A stretch of 63,954 nt of DNA from Halomonas sp. GTDB lineage: Bacteria > Pseudomonadota > Gammaproteobacteria > Pseudomonadales > Halomonadaceae. Below the pieces are notes generated by a model, which ran no database searches, had not been told where the DNA came from, and saw nothing but the letters and a program-made list of their open reading frames with translations. The position numbers and the translations under genes are program-made. This document shows positions 1 to 8,143 of the stretch, piece by piece. Location: positions 1-63,954 of the forward strand of contig NZ_JACUUD010000003.1 in the NCBI RefSeq assembly GCF_014859505.1, in the 5' to 3' direction. The number at the start of each line of letters is the position of its first letter. Positions within the stretch are counted from its first letter, which is position 1.

Positions 1-36
1 CAATTTCCGGGCTAGAGCTTCTGAGTTATCGATCAT
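1..36 (-). CDS. Start of an unidentified gene, cut by the left edge
   Basis: Twelve codons (MIDNSEALARKL) are read leftward from an ATG at 36. An AAGGAG ribosome binding site lies 7 bases upstream, in the gap after the permease gene, so translation really starts here. It is the last visible gene of the minus-strand transport operon and may encode an enzyme or accessory protein for the imported compound. Too little is present to name a family. Confidence 0.55.
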   Translation of the reverse strand, partial: MIDNSEALARKL

Positions 37-75
37 ATGAGTTCTCCTTTTAAATCCTGACGGAGGAGCTGCTAT

Positions 76-1773
76 TCATGCTGAAATGGGCAGCCGCCTG
101 CGGCTGAACACCGTCAGCGCCACCAGCAGCGCCGTGGTGGTGAAGATCGCCACGGCACTCATTGCCATGCCGACGCCGGGTGAGCCCTGCTCGAACTGGC
201 CGAACACGAAGGTGGAGACCGTGCGCATGCCGGCGGGCGCCACCATCAGCGAGGCCACCAGTTCCCGGGAGGCGATGGCGAACACCAGCAGCATGGAGAC
301 GATCAGGCTGGGCGCCAGGGCCGGCAGCAGGATGCGCCGGAAGGCGGTGAAGAAGCCGGCCCCGCAGACCCGCGCCGCCGCCTCCAGGCTCTCGCCCATC
401 TGGCGGAAGGCCGCCGAGGCGTAGCGCACCGGATAGGGCAGCAGCAGGCAGGCGTATGCAAGCAGCAGCATGGCACCGGTGTTGTAGATCTGGATCGGCC
501 ACCAGGCCTGGTTCCAGGCCAGGATCAGCCCCACGGCCACCACGATGCCGGGCATGGTGTTGGGCAGCAGCGAGAGCAGGTCGAGCAGCCCCTTCCCCCG
601 CAGCCGGGCGCGTACCACCAGATAACCCACCAGGGCCCCCAGCACGCCGGTGAGCAGCGCCGCGCCGATGGCCAGTCCCAGGCTGGTAGAGAGCGCCTGC
701 AGGGCGCCGCCGCGGTTGGCCAGCAGCGCCTCGAAGTGGCGCAGCGACAGGTTCTCCAGGGTCAGGCCGCCGGAGAGGGTGCCGGTGAAGGCGGTGGCCA
801 GCACGGCGAGTATCGGCACCGCCACGGCGGCCAGCGCCACCAGGCTGAAGAAACCCAGCACCGCCCAGCGCCAGGGACCCAGTTCGACGCGCTCCACCGC
901 CGCCGGCTTGCCGGTCTGGCTGACGAAGGAGCGCCGCGTCACCAGCCAGTGCTGCAGGTAAAAGGCCGCCATGGCCAGCATCACCAGCAGCAGCGACAGC
1001 ACCGCCGCACCCGGAATATCGATGGGCCAGTCGGCGAAGCGCTCGTGGATGCCGGTGACCAGCACCTTGTAGCCCGCCTGGGCGCCCAGGGTCGCCGGCG
1101 TGCCGAACTCCTCGATGGTCAGCGCGAAGACCAGCAGCAGACTGGCGGCGATGCCCGGGGTGGAGAGCGGCAGGGTGATGCGCCAGAAGGCGCGCCAGCC
1201 ACCGGCGCCGCTGACGCGCGCGGCGGCGGCATAGCGGCCGCCAACGCTCATCATGGTGCGCGATACGGCGAAGTAGACCACCGGGAAGACATTGAGCACC
1301 ATCACGAAGACGATGCCCGAGAAGGAAAACAGGAACTGGCTGGCGGCGACACCGCTGAGCTGTTCGGCATAGCCGCTCGGCTGCAGGGTCAGCATCCAGG
1401 AGAGCGCGGCGATGTAGGGCGGGATCATGAAGGGGATCAGGAAGATCAGATCCCAGGCGGCGCCACCGGGCACCCGGGTCAGGGCGCGCAATGCGCCCAG
1501 CGGGATGGCCAGCAGGGCACAGGTCGCCACCACGGCGATACCCAGGCGCAGGGTGTTGCCGAGCAGCCCCAGCAGCGCCGGGTCGGAGAGCAGCGGCACG
1601 AACAGGCCGAAGGCGCCGGTGAGATCGCCCCGAGACCAGCCGGGAAAGATCGCCTGAAGCAACACGTAGAGCAGTGGCAGCCCGACCAGCAGCAGCAGGG
1701 CCGCCGCGGTCAGCAGCATGACGAAGCCCGCCCCGGTGATGCGGGGCAGGCGAGAGACAGGTGGTGCCGACAT
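76..1773 (-). CDS. ABC transporter permease with two fused permease domains (iron(III)/2-aminoethylphosphonate type)
   Basis: A 565-residue inner-membrane protein with about 12 hydrophobic segments. It is a fusion of two binding-protein-dependent permease domains. The cytoplasmic EAA loops that contact the ATPase are visible at about residues 182-206 and 464-488 (both with the pattern AAARV-GAG). Such fused permeases belong to the FbpB / PhnU-like group used for ferric iron or 2-aminoethylphosphonate. Its ATG overlaps the stop of the upstream binding-protein gene (TGATG), so the two are translationally coupled. The neighbouring PhnCDE genes favour a phosphonate-type substrate, but the sequence alone does not exclude iron. 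Confidence 0.85.
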   Translation of the reverse strand: MSAPPVSRLPRITGAGFVMLLTAAALLLLVGLPLLYVLLQAIFPGWSRGDLTGAFGLFVPLLSDPALLGLLGNTLRLGIAVVATCALLAIPLGALRALTRVPGGAAWDLIFLIPFMIPPYIAALSWMLTLQPSGYAEQLSGVAASQFLFSFSGIVFVMVLNVFPVVYFAVSRTMMSVGGRYAAAARVSGAGGWRAFWRITLPLSTPGIAASLLLVFALTIEEFGTPATLGAQAGYKVLVTGIHERFADWPIDIPGAAVLSLLLVMLAMAAFYLQHWLVTRRSFVSQTGKPAAVERVELGPWRWAVLGFFSLVALAAVAVPILAVLATAFTGTLSGGLTLENLSLRHFEALLANRGGALQALSTSLGLAIGAALLTGVLGALVGYLVVRARLRGKGLLDLLSLLPNTMPGIVVAVGLILAWNQAWWPIQIYNTGAMLLLAYACLLLPYPVRYASAAFRQMGESLEAAARVCGAGFFTAFRRILLPALAPSLIVSMLLVFAIASRELVASLMVAPAGMRTVSTFVFGQFEQGSPGVGMAMSAVAIFTTTALLVALTVFSRRRLPISA

Positions 1774-2738
1774 CAGCTGTCCGTGGCCTCGCGGAAGCGG
1801 GAAATGATGGCCTCGCGCTGGGCGTTCATGGCCTCGCTGTCCACCTCGATCAGGGTCAGCTCCTCGATGGTGGGGCGCAGCGCCTCGATATCGGTGCGTG
1901 ACGGCATCAGGTAGCGCTCGGCGACGCGTGCCTGGCCCTGTTCGGAGAGCACGAAGTCGATGAACCGCTCGGCCTCGTCGGGCATCGAGGTGGAGGCCAG
2001 AATCATCATCGGCCTCGGGGCGATCACGGTGCCGCTCTCGGGGAAGATCACCTCGATGGCCTCGCCCTCGGCCTGCTGGCCCAGGGAGATGTAGTCCACC
2101 GCGCCGAACACCACCGACTTGGCCCCCTGCAGCACCGGGTTTAGGGCGCGAGCGTTGGGTCCGGGCACGATCATGCCGTTGTCGGCGAGTGCTTCCATCA
2201 GCGACCAGGTAGCGTCTTCGCCCATGGCCGTGAGCAGGCCGCTGACCAGCTCGAAGGCGGCGCCGGACTGGGCCGGGTCGGGCATGGTCACCTGGTCGCG
2301 GTAGGCGGCATCGGTCAGGTCGCTCCAGTCGGCGGGGGCGGGTACGTCGCTATCGCGATTCCACACCAGTGCCAGGGCCGAAACCCCCTGGGCCACATAA
2401 TGGTTGGTCTTGAGGAAGTCGGGCACCGTCGCGGCGTTGGGAGAAAGGTACTCATGCAGGAGGCCTTCCCCATGCAGCGACTTGGCGCTGTCCCAGGAGG
2501 CGGACACCACCACGTCGGCCAGCGGATTGGCCTGTTCGGACTCCAGGCGCGCCATCACCTGGCCGGTGGTGCTCTGGAAGACGTTGACCTCGATACCGGT
2601 TTCCTCGGTGAAGTCGGCAGCGAGATTGTCGATCAGCGCGCCAGGGCCGGCGGAGTAGACGGTCAAGGCATTGGCGGCCGCCAGGCTCGGCAGGGCGAAC
2701 AGGCAGGCGCCGAGGGCAAGGGGCTTCAGTGGGAACAT
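1773..2738 (-). CDS. Periplasmic ABC substrate-binding protein (iron(III)/2-aminoethylphosphonate family)
   Basis: 321 residues. A signal peptide (hydrophobic core ALGACLFALPSLA, cut near AAANA) is followed by a family-1 solute-binding fold beginning LTVYSAGPG. The protein should capture substrate in the periplasm for the fused permease and the ATPase beside it. The twin-tyrosine iron-ligand motif of FbpA proteins is not obvious, which mildly favours an organophosphonate over ferric iron. It lies 41 bases after the ATPase gene and overlaps the permease start. Substrate assignment is an inference. Confidence 0.82.
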   Translation of the reverse strand: MFPLKPLALGACLFALPSLAAANALTVYSAGPGALIDNLAADFTEETGIEVNVFQSTTGQVMARLESEQANPLADVVVSASWDSAKSLHGEGLLHEYLSPNAATVPDFLKTNHYVAQGVSALALVWNRDSDVPAPADWSDLTDAAYRDQVTMPDPAQSGAAFELVSGLLTAMGEDATWSLMEALADNGMIVPGPNARALNPVLQGAKSVVFGAVDYISLGQQAEGEAIEVIFPESGTVIAPRPMMILASTSMPDEAERFIDFVLSEQGQARVAERYLMPSRTDIEALRPTIEELTLIEVDSEAMNAQREAIISRFREATDS

Positions 2739-2779
2739 GTCGGTCTCCTTGATGATGTATACAGCGAGGTGGGCCGCGG

Positions 2780-3877
2780 TCAGCCGCCGGCGATGGCCGC
2801 CACGTCGGCATGGGGCACCAGGTCGAGCAGCCGTGCCCGGTCATCCCAGGCGCGCAGGGCGGCGACATCGAGGTCGATCCCCACCTGGCAGCCCCGCTCC
2901 GGCGCATGAGGCGCATGCAGCTTGAGTGAGCGACCATCGGCCAGGGTGAGCTGAAGCGCCAGGTGCTCGCCCTGGAACAGGCGACCGGTGATTCGCCCGC
3001 GCACCAGGCCGGCGTCGGGGGCGCACAGACGCAGAGCGCGGCGTGGCAGCAGCAGCCGCACCTCGCCTCGGTAGCCGCAGGCCGAGGCCATCGGCAGCTG
3101 AGCGTCGGCGATGGCCAGGCCAGCGGCGTCGAGCCGGGCATCGAGCAGGGTGCCGGCGTCCACGAAGTCGGCGATCTCCGGCGTTGCCGGGGTATGGAAG
3201 AGCGCCTCCGGCGAATCGACCTGCTGCAGCCGGCCCTGCTGCAGGACGGCGACCCGGTCGGCCAGGGCGAAGGCCTCATGCTGGTCATGGGTGACGAACA
3301 CCGCAGTCAGGTTGAGCTCCTCGATCAGGCTGCGGATCTCGAGAGCCAGGCTCTCGCGCAGCCCCTTGTCGAGGTTGGAGAGGGGCTCGTCCATCAGCAG
3401 CAGCCGCGGCCTGGCGACGATGGCCCGCGCCAGTGCCACCCGCTGCTGCTGGCCTCCGGAGAGTGCGCCGGGGGCGCGGTCGGCGTAGTCGGCGAGCCCC
3501 ACCAGCGAGAGCGCCCACTCCACCTGGGGACGGCGCGCGTTGGCCTTCACCCCCTGCATCTCCAGCGGAAAGGCCACGTTCTGATAGACGCTCATGTGGG
3601 GCCAGAGGGCGTAGTCCTGGAAGACCATGCCCAGCCGGCGATCGTCGGGGCTCAGGTGGCGCCCTCGCGAGGCCACGCACTCCCCCCCGAGATGCACCTC
3701 GCCCTCATCGAGTTCGATCAGGCCGGCGATGCAGCGCAGCAGGGTGGTCTTGCCGCAGCCGGAGGGGCCCAGCAGGGCCAGCACCTGGCCCCGGGGCAGG
3801 GCGAGGTCGATGCCGTCCAGGGCCACGGTATCGCCGAAGCGCTTGTGGAGGCGATCGATCTTCAGCGCATGTGCCAT
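2780..3877 (-). CDS. ABC transporter ATP-binding protein (FbpC/PotA-like)
   Basis: 365 residues. Walker A GPSGCGKTT lies at about 37-45, signature LSGGQQQRV at about 139-147 and Walker B LLLMDEP at about 159-165, followed by a C-terminal TOBE-like regulatory region. It energises the two-domain permease encoded downstream. The open frame continues upstream of 3877, but ATG 3877 (MAHALKIDRL) is where family similarity starts, and it sits 11 bases after the phnE stop. That links this importer to the PhnDCE genes in one transcript. Confidence 0.87.
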   Translation of the reverse strand: MAHALKIDRLHKRFGDTVALDGIDLALPRGQVLALLGPSGCGKTTLLRCIAGLIELDEGEVHLGGECVASRGRHLSPDDRRLGMVFQDYALWPHMSVYQNVAFPLEMQGVKANARRPQVEWALSLVGLADYADRAPGALSGGQQQRVALARAIVARPRLLLMDEPLSNLDKGLRESLALEIRSLIEELNLTAVFVTHDQHEAFALADRVAVLQQGRLQQVDSPEALFHTPATPEIADFVDAGTLLDARLDAAGLAIADAQLPMASACGYRGEVRLLLPRRALRLCAPDAGLVRGRITGRLFQGEHLALQLTLADGRSLKLHAPHAPERGCQVGIDLDVAALRAWDDRARLLDLVPHADVAAIAGG

Positions 3878-3888
3878 GGAAATCTCCG

Positions 3889-4689
3889 TTAGATCACCCG
3901 CTTGCGAATCCAGGCGCTGACCTGCTCCACGCCGATCACCACCACCAGGATGGCGAGGATCACGGTGAGGGCCTGGTCGTAGCGGAACAGGCTCATGGCG
4001 GCGGAGAGTTCCACGCCGATGCCGCCGGCGCCGACGAGGCCCAGCACCACGGCGCTGCGCACCGCCTTCTCCACCGAGAAGAGGCTGGTGGCCACGAAGG
4101 AGGGGGTGCACTCGGGCAGGATGGCCCCGCAGACCACGCCGCTGCGCGAGGCGCCGGTGGCGGCCAGGGCCTGGCAGGGGCCGGGGTCCACCTCCTCGAT
4201 GCGCTCCGAGAAGAAGCGCGCGCAGAAGCCGATGGTGTCCATGACAATGGCCAGGATCCCGGCGAGCGGGCCGAGCCCCACGGCGACCACGAAGATCAGC
4301 GCCCAGACCAGGTCCGGCACGGTGCGCAGGGTGGCCACCACGTTGCGGGCGATCACCCGGACGATGGGGTGGGGGCTGGTGTTGCGGGCGCAGAGCAGCG
4401 CCATGGGCAGGCTCAGGATCACCCCGAACACCACCCCGACGATGGCCATCTGGAAGGTCTCCAGCATGGCCATGGCGATCACGTCCCAGCGAGCGAAGTC
4501 CGGCGGCAGGGCTTCACCGAAGAAGGTGCCGAGGTTCGCCACCCCGCGCAGCAGGCGATCCGAGTGGATGTTGGCGCTGGAGAAGCCGCTGATGAAGAAG
4601 GCCGCGAAGGCCAGCAGCAGGATGAAGGCGATGGGAGAGGGGCGCTCAAGCCTGGGCGGGGCGCTGTGTCGAGACGATGACTCGCTCAT
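3889..4689 (-). CDS. phnE: Phosphonate ABC transporter permease PhnE
   Basis: About 266 residues, an inner-membrane permease. The EAA-like loop lies around SERIEEVDPGPCQALAATG, as in PhnE proteins. With PhnC and PhnD it would import phosphonates or phosphite. The chosen ATG at 4689 (MSESSSRHS) overlaps the end of phnC by 44 bases. A longer frame exists upstream, but it is only the shadow of phnC. Substrate range (phosphonate, phosphite or phosphate ester) cannot be read from sequence. Confidence 0.86.
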   Translation of the reverse strand: MSESSSRHSAPPRLERPSPIAFILLLAFAAFFISGFSSANIHSDRLLRGVANLGTFFGEALPPDFARWDVIAMAMLETFQMAIVGVVFGVILSLPMALLCARNTSPHPIVRVIARNVVATLRTVPDLVWALIFVVAVGLGPLAGILAIVMDTIGFCARFFSERIEEVDPGPCQALAATGASRSGVVCGAILPECTPSFVATSLFSVEKAVRSAVVLGLVGAGGIGVELSAAMSLFRYDQALTVILAILVVVIGVEQVSAWIRKRVI

Positions 4690-5449
4690 CGATGGCAGCC
4701 TCCTGTGTGATATCGGTCTGGTAGAGGGCCGTGATGTCGGCGTCGCTGATCTGGGCGGCGGGGCTGTCAAAGGCTAGTTGGCCGGAGTGCAGGCCGATCA
4801 GCCGCTCGCCGTACTCCCGGGCGAGCTCGACCTGGTGCAGCACGCAGAGCACGGTCATGCCGCGCTCGCGCACCACCGACCAGAGCAGCTCCATCACCTC
4901 GCGGCCCGCGCGGGGGTCGAGGCTGGCCACCGGCTCGTCGGCCAGCACGATCTCGGCGTCCTGCATCAGCATGCGGGCGATGGCCACGCGCTGCTGCTGG
5001 CCCCCGGAGAGGGTATCGGTGCGGCGCGCCGCCAGGTGGGCGAGGCCGACCCGCTCCAGGGCCTCCATGGCCGCCTGGCGTGACTGCCGGCTGGCGGTCA
5101 GGGCGTGGCTGGCCAGGATGCCGCGGCGCCCCATCAGGCCGAACAGCACGTTCTGCAGCACCGAGAGGTTGCCGACCATGTTGAACTTCTGGAAGACGCA
5201 GCCGATGCGCTGGCGCAGGGGCCGCAGCTCGTGACGCGATGCCGAGGTGAGGTCGACGCCGGCCAGGCTGAGGCGCCCCGAGGTGGGGCGCTCCAGGCCG
5301 GTCAGGCACTTCATCAGCGTCGACTTGCCGCAGCCGTTGTGGCCGAGGATGACCACGCCTTCCCCGGGGCTGACGTCGAACGACAGCCCGTCGAGGGCAC
5401 GGGTCCCGTCCGGATAGACCTTGGTGATAGTGTCGATGCTCAGCTGCAT
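4646..5449 (-). CDS. phnC: Phosphonate ABC transporter ATP-binding protein PhnC
   Basis: 267 residues. Walker A GHNGCGKST is at about 36-44, followed by a Q-loop, the signature LSGGQQQRVA and Walker B IVLADEP. It is the ATPase of the PhnCDE importer. The start at ATG 5449 (MQLSIDTITKVYPDG) is 10 bases after the phnD stop. The frame overlaps phnE, giving a tightly coupled phnD-phnC-phnE order. The short length without a TOBE domain fits PhnC and separates it from the second ATPase of this operon. Confidence 0.88.
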   Translation of the reverse strand: MQLSIDTITKVYPDGTRALDGLSFDVSPGEGVVILGHNGCGKSTLMKCLTGLERPTSGRLSLAGVDLTSASRHELRPLRQRIGCVFQKFNMVGNLSVLQNVLFGLMGRRGILASHALTASRQSRQAAMEALERVGLAHLAARRTDTLSGGQQQRVAIARMLMQDAEIVLADEPVASLDPRAGREVMELLWSVVRERGMTVLCVLHQVELAREYGERLIGLHSGQLAFDSPAAQISDADITALYQTDITQEAAIDERVIVSTQRPAQA

Positions 5450-5459
5450 GGAAGCTCCA

Positions 5460-6314
5460 TCAGTCGGAGAGGCCCAGCAGGGCGTAGGATTCGCGCACCA
5501 TGTCGTACTCGCTGTCATCCACCAGCACCATCTCGGCGCCCAGGTACTTGTCGCGCTCGCCCGGGGCGAGGATCGCCTGCAGCAGGCCGTCGGGGTCGTT
5601 CATGAAGGCCTCCTGCATCTCGCTGATGCACTCGGCGGAGAGGTGCGGGCCGGCCACCATGGGGTCGCCCGGCATGTCCTGGCCGCGGGCGATGATGCGG
5701 TAGTTCGCCTCGCCGTGCTGGGCGACGAAGGGGGCGAAGTCGCGCACGCCGGTGCCGACGGCGTCCACCTCGCCGGAGGCCAGGGCCTGCATGCGAGCGC
5801 CGTCGAGCAGCGAGATGCGCAGGTCGCGGTCGATGTCCAGGCCGGCCTGGCTCAGCATGTAGCTGGGCATGATGTGGCCGGTGGTGGAGCCGTGGTCCTT
5901 CATGGCGACGTGCTTGCCATTGAGGTCATCGAGGCTTTCGATGTCGCTGTCGGTGGGGGCGATGAACACCGAGTAGTAGTCGGGGCGCACGATGGCGGTG
6001 ATCGGCCTGGTGCCCGGGACTCGCTCGGTCATCAGCACGTACTCGGAGGGCCCGGCCAGCACGATATCGACCTGTTCGAAGCGCAGCGCGTTGATGGCGG
6101 TGGTGCGGTTGCCCACCGGGAAGAACTCCACCGTCACGCCCAGGCGCGACTCGACCTCGTCGACGAAGCCCTGGTAGGCGCGCTGCAGCTCCTCGCTGCC
6201 CTCGATGCCGGTATCGGCAAAGCGCAGGGTGGTGGGACAGGACTCGGCGGCCTGGGCCTGGGTAGCAGCGGCCAGGCTGAGGGCGGCGGCCAGGGGAAGC
6301 AGGGACTTTTTCAC
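5460..6314 (-). CDS. phnD: Phosphonate/phosphite-binding periplasmic protein PhnD
   Basis: 284 residues with a signal peptide (MKKSLLPLAAALSLAAA, cut near AQAAE). The body has PhnD-family features: LRFADTG near the N-terminus, VDIVLAGPSEYV, and MKDHGSTTGHIMPSY, which matches the anion-binding loop of PhnD/PtxB. The start codon is GTG at 6314, with GAGGTG 5-10 bases upstream; no nearby ATG fits the signal peptide. It is the first gene of the seven-gene minus-strand operon, and the 218-base gap upstream holds the likely promoter. Confidence 0.88.
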   Translation of the reverse strand: MKKSLLPLAAALSLAAATQAQAAESCPTTLRFADTGIEGSEELQRAYQGFVDEVESRLGVTVEFFPVGNRTTAINALRFEQVDIVLAGPSEYVLMTERVPGTRPITAIVRPDYYSVFIAPTDSDIESLDDLNGKHVAMKDHGSTTGHIMPSYMLSQAGLDIDRDLRISLLDGARMQALASGEVDAVGTGVRDFAPFVAQHGEANYRIIARGQDMPGDPMVAGPHLSAECISEMQEAFMNDPDGLLQAILAPGERDKYLGAEMVLVDDSEYDMVRESYALLGLSD

Positions 6315-6382
6315 GTGTCACCTCGGGATGATCATGGGAAGGCATGGCTTGGGAGCAATCGCTCCCTACCCTGACGGGGATT

Positions 6383-6411
6383 GATGACGGTGACGTGTCA
6401 TCCCGATGACG
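6383..6411 (-). promoter_or_regulatory. Candidate Pho-box-like repeats upstream of phnD
   Basis: Read on the minus strand, CGTCATC occurs at 6405-6411 and again at 6383-6389, exactly 22 bases (two helical turns) apart, with CGTCACC at 6389-6395. PhoB boxes are 11-base repeats built on CTGTCAT, so this is a degenerate match in the right place. A separate small hairpin (GGGAGC-AATC-GCTCCC, 6351-6366) lies in the leader. Regulation by phosphate starvation is inferred. Confidence 0.3.
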
Positions 6412-6532
6412 TCCTGCTGAACGGGACGAAGGTGCCCCTTCTGGCCCCACCGGGGTCGCCAGTGGTAATTTCAGGGACCTGGCAGGTGGGCGTCACGTAC
6501 GGGGCGAGAGAGCAATCGGCGAGAGGTGGTGA

Positions 6533-7270
6533 ATGGCCAAGCAGCGAGCGCCGCACCTGGTGGTGTTCACCGGGGCAGGGATCAGTGCCGAGAGCGGCAT
6601 CCAGACCTTCCGCGCCGAGGATGGCCTGTGGGCCGACCACCCCGTGGAGGAGGTGGCCACGCCTGGCGCCTGGCGGCGCGACCCTGGCAGGGTGCTGGCG
6701 TTCTATAATGCGCGCCGCGACCAGGTGCGCCGGGCTCGGCCCAATGCCGCCCACAAGGCGCTGGCGGCGCTTGAGAAGCGGGGCTTCCGGGTCAGCATCA
6801 TCACCCAGAACATCGATGATCTGCACGAGCGGGCCGGTTCCCGTCAGGTGCTGCACCTGCACGGCGAGATCCTCAAGGCGCGCTCCACGGTGGACCGCCG
6901 CATGCACTACTCCCTGCCGCGCGGCGGCATCGAACTGGGCGACATCTGCGACAAGGGCAGCCAGCTTCGGCCCGACGTGGTCTGGTTCGGCGAGGAGGTG
7001 CCCCACTTCGGGGAGGCCTGCGAGCTGGTCGGCGAGGCGGACCTGCTGCTGGTGGTGGGCACGTCACTGGCCGTGATGCCGGCGGCCTCTTTACTGCAAT
7101 ACGCGCCCTTCGACGCCCCCTGCGTGCTGGTGGACCCCGAGGCCCAGACGCTGGCCCCGCCCGGGGTGACCCGGCTCAGTCAGCCGGCCGGCAAGGGGGT
7201 GCCGGCGCTGGTGCGCCACTGGCGGCGCGAGGGGCGGCTCTGGGTGCCGGAGACCCTGCTGGCTTCCTGA
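6533..7270 (+). CDS. NAD-dependent protein deacylase, sirtuin (SIR2/CobB family)
   Basis: 245 residues. NAD-binding GAGIS is at 14-18, QNIDDLH at 92-98, catalytic His110 in HLHGE, and VGTS at 175-178. The pair Tyr58/Arg61 (FYNAR) matches the residues that in E. coli CobB and human SIRT5 bind succinyl/malonyl-lysine, so desuccinylase activity is expected. The zinc-ribbon module is reduced: only Cys139 is left where four cysteines are usual, in the stretch before RPDVVWFGE. The start is ATG 6533 with GAGAGGTG upstream. Transcribed away from phnD. Confidence 0.9.
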   Translation: MAKQRAPHLVVFTGAGISAESGIQTFRAEDGLWADHPVEEVATPGAWRRDPGRVLAFYNARRDQVRRARPNAAHKALAALEKRGFRVSIITQNIDDLHERAGSRQVLHLHGEILKARSTVDRRMHYSLPRGGIELGDICDKGSQLRPDVVWFGEEVPHFGEACELVGEADLLLVVGTSLAVMPAASLLQYAPFDAPCVLVDPEAQTLAPPGVTRLSQPAGKGVPALVRHWRREGRLWVPETLLAS

Positions 7271-7286
7271 AGGGCGCCTGCGGAGG

Positions 7287-7295
7287 TGCTAGAAT
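7287..7295 (+). promoter_or_regulatory. Extended -10 promoter element
   Basis: TGCTAGAAT gives TG, one base, then TAGAAT (7290-7295), 30 bases before the ATG at 7325. This suggests that the GTG at 7286, which would open the same frame, lies in the promoter and is not the start codon. No good -35 is visible, as is usual for extended -10 promoters. Confidence 0.5.
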
Positions 7296-7324
7296 GCGGC
7301 GCCTCTTCCGATGCGGTAGCCGCC

Positions 7325-8143
7325 ATGCAGCACGATAAGCCCGATGCCTGTGCCGATCGTCTTCCCGACGGGGTGCTTTCCCGTGACCCCGGGACCGCTC
7401 CCTTCCGTGACCCCGGGACCGCTCCCTTCCGTGACCCCGGGACCGGTCATCCGCGTCCACCGCGGCGTGAGTTCAAGTCCCGCGGCAGCCTCGTTGCGCG
7501 CTGTCCGGACTGCAATCTGCCCGAGCTGAACTGCCTCTGCCCCTATGCGGTGAAGGCAGAAAGCGAGGCCCGGGTGTGGCTTCTGACCCACTCCATGGAG
7601 CACCACAAGCCCACCAATACCGGGCGGCTGATCCGCGACGTGCTGCCGGACACCGAGGTCTTCACCTGGTATCGCACCGCGCCGGACGAGCGGCTGCTGG
7701 CGCTGCTCGAAGACGAGCGCTACGCCCCCTTCGTGATCTTTCCCGATGACCAGCCCGACTACGCCGAGCGGGTGGTGGGCATCGACGCCGTGGCCGAGGC
7801 GAAGGCCGCCGGGCGCACGCCGGTCTACGTGCTGTTGGACGGCACCTGGCGCCAGGCGCGGCGCATCTTCCGCAAGAGCCCCTACCTCGACCGGCTGCCG
7901 GTACTGCCGCTGCACAGCGAGCGGCTGACCCGCTACCGGCTGCGCAAGCCGGCCTCCGCCGAGCACCTGTGCACTGCCGAGGTGGCCGCCGAGCTGCTGC
8001 GCCAGGGGGGTGACGACTCGGCCGCCCAGGCCCTGGACGACTACTTCGACGCCTTCAACGAGAGCTATGCCGCCAGCCGGCGCTTCGAGAAGATCCAGGC
8101 GCCGACGGCGGCGATGCGGCGCCTGCTGGCGAGAAAGGGGTGA
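7325..8143 (+). CDS. DTW-domain protein, tRNA-uridine aminocarboxypropyltransferase (TapT-like)
   Basis: 272 residues from ATG 7325. It has a zinc-type cluster CPDCNLPELNCLCP, the DTW-family motif (here DGTWRQA) and the downstream RYRLRKP motif. DTW proteins (TapT/TuaA) transfer the aminocarboxypropyl group of SAM to tRNA uridine 47 to make acp3U. The N-terminus before the zinc cluster is an unusual Arg/Asp/Pro-rich segment built from 24-base tandem repeats. An in-frame GTG at 7286 would add 13 residues but overlaps the -10 element. The stop abuts the stop of the convergent TraB-family gene with no gap. Confidence 0.82.
   Translation: MQHDKPDACADRLPDGVLSRDPGTAPFRDPGTAPFRDPGTGHPRPPRREFKSRGSLVARCPDCNLPELNCLCPYAVKAESEARVWLLTHSMEHHKPTNTGRLIRDVLPDTEVFTWYRTAPDERLLALLEDERYAPFVIFPDDQPDYAERVVGIDAVAEAKAAGRTPVYVLLDGTWRQARRIFRKSPYLDRLPVLPLHSERLTRYRLRKPASAEHLCTAEVAAELLRQGGDDSAAQALDDYFDAFNESYAASRRFEKIQAPTAAMRRLLARKG
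7383..7446 (+). repeat. 24-base tandem repeat inside the TapT-like gene
   Basis: Copies begin at 7383, 7407 and 7431; the first two are full and the third is partial. Each holds GTGACCCCGGGACCG. The unit is a multiple of three and encodes RDPGTAPF, RDPGTAPF, then RDPGTGHP, so copy-number changes keep the frame. Confidence 0.9.

Noticed and set aside
736..1914. Plus-strand open frame of about 390 codons
   Set aside because: It is antisense to the fused permease and its product is Gln/His/Arg/Gly-rich with no fold. It is a GC-rich shadow frame.
7383..7446. Possible CRISPR array
   Set aside because: The units are contiguous 24-base tandem copies without spacers, inside a coding sequence, and no cas genes are present.
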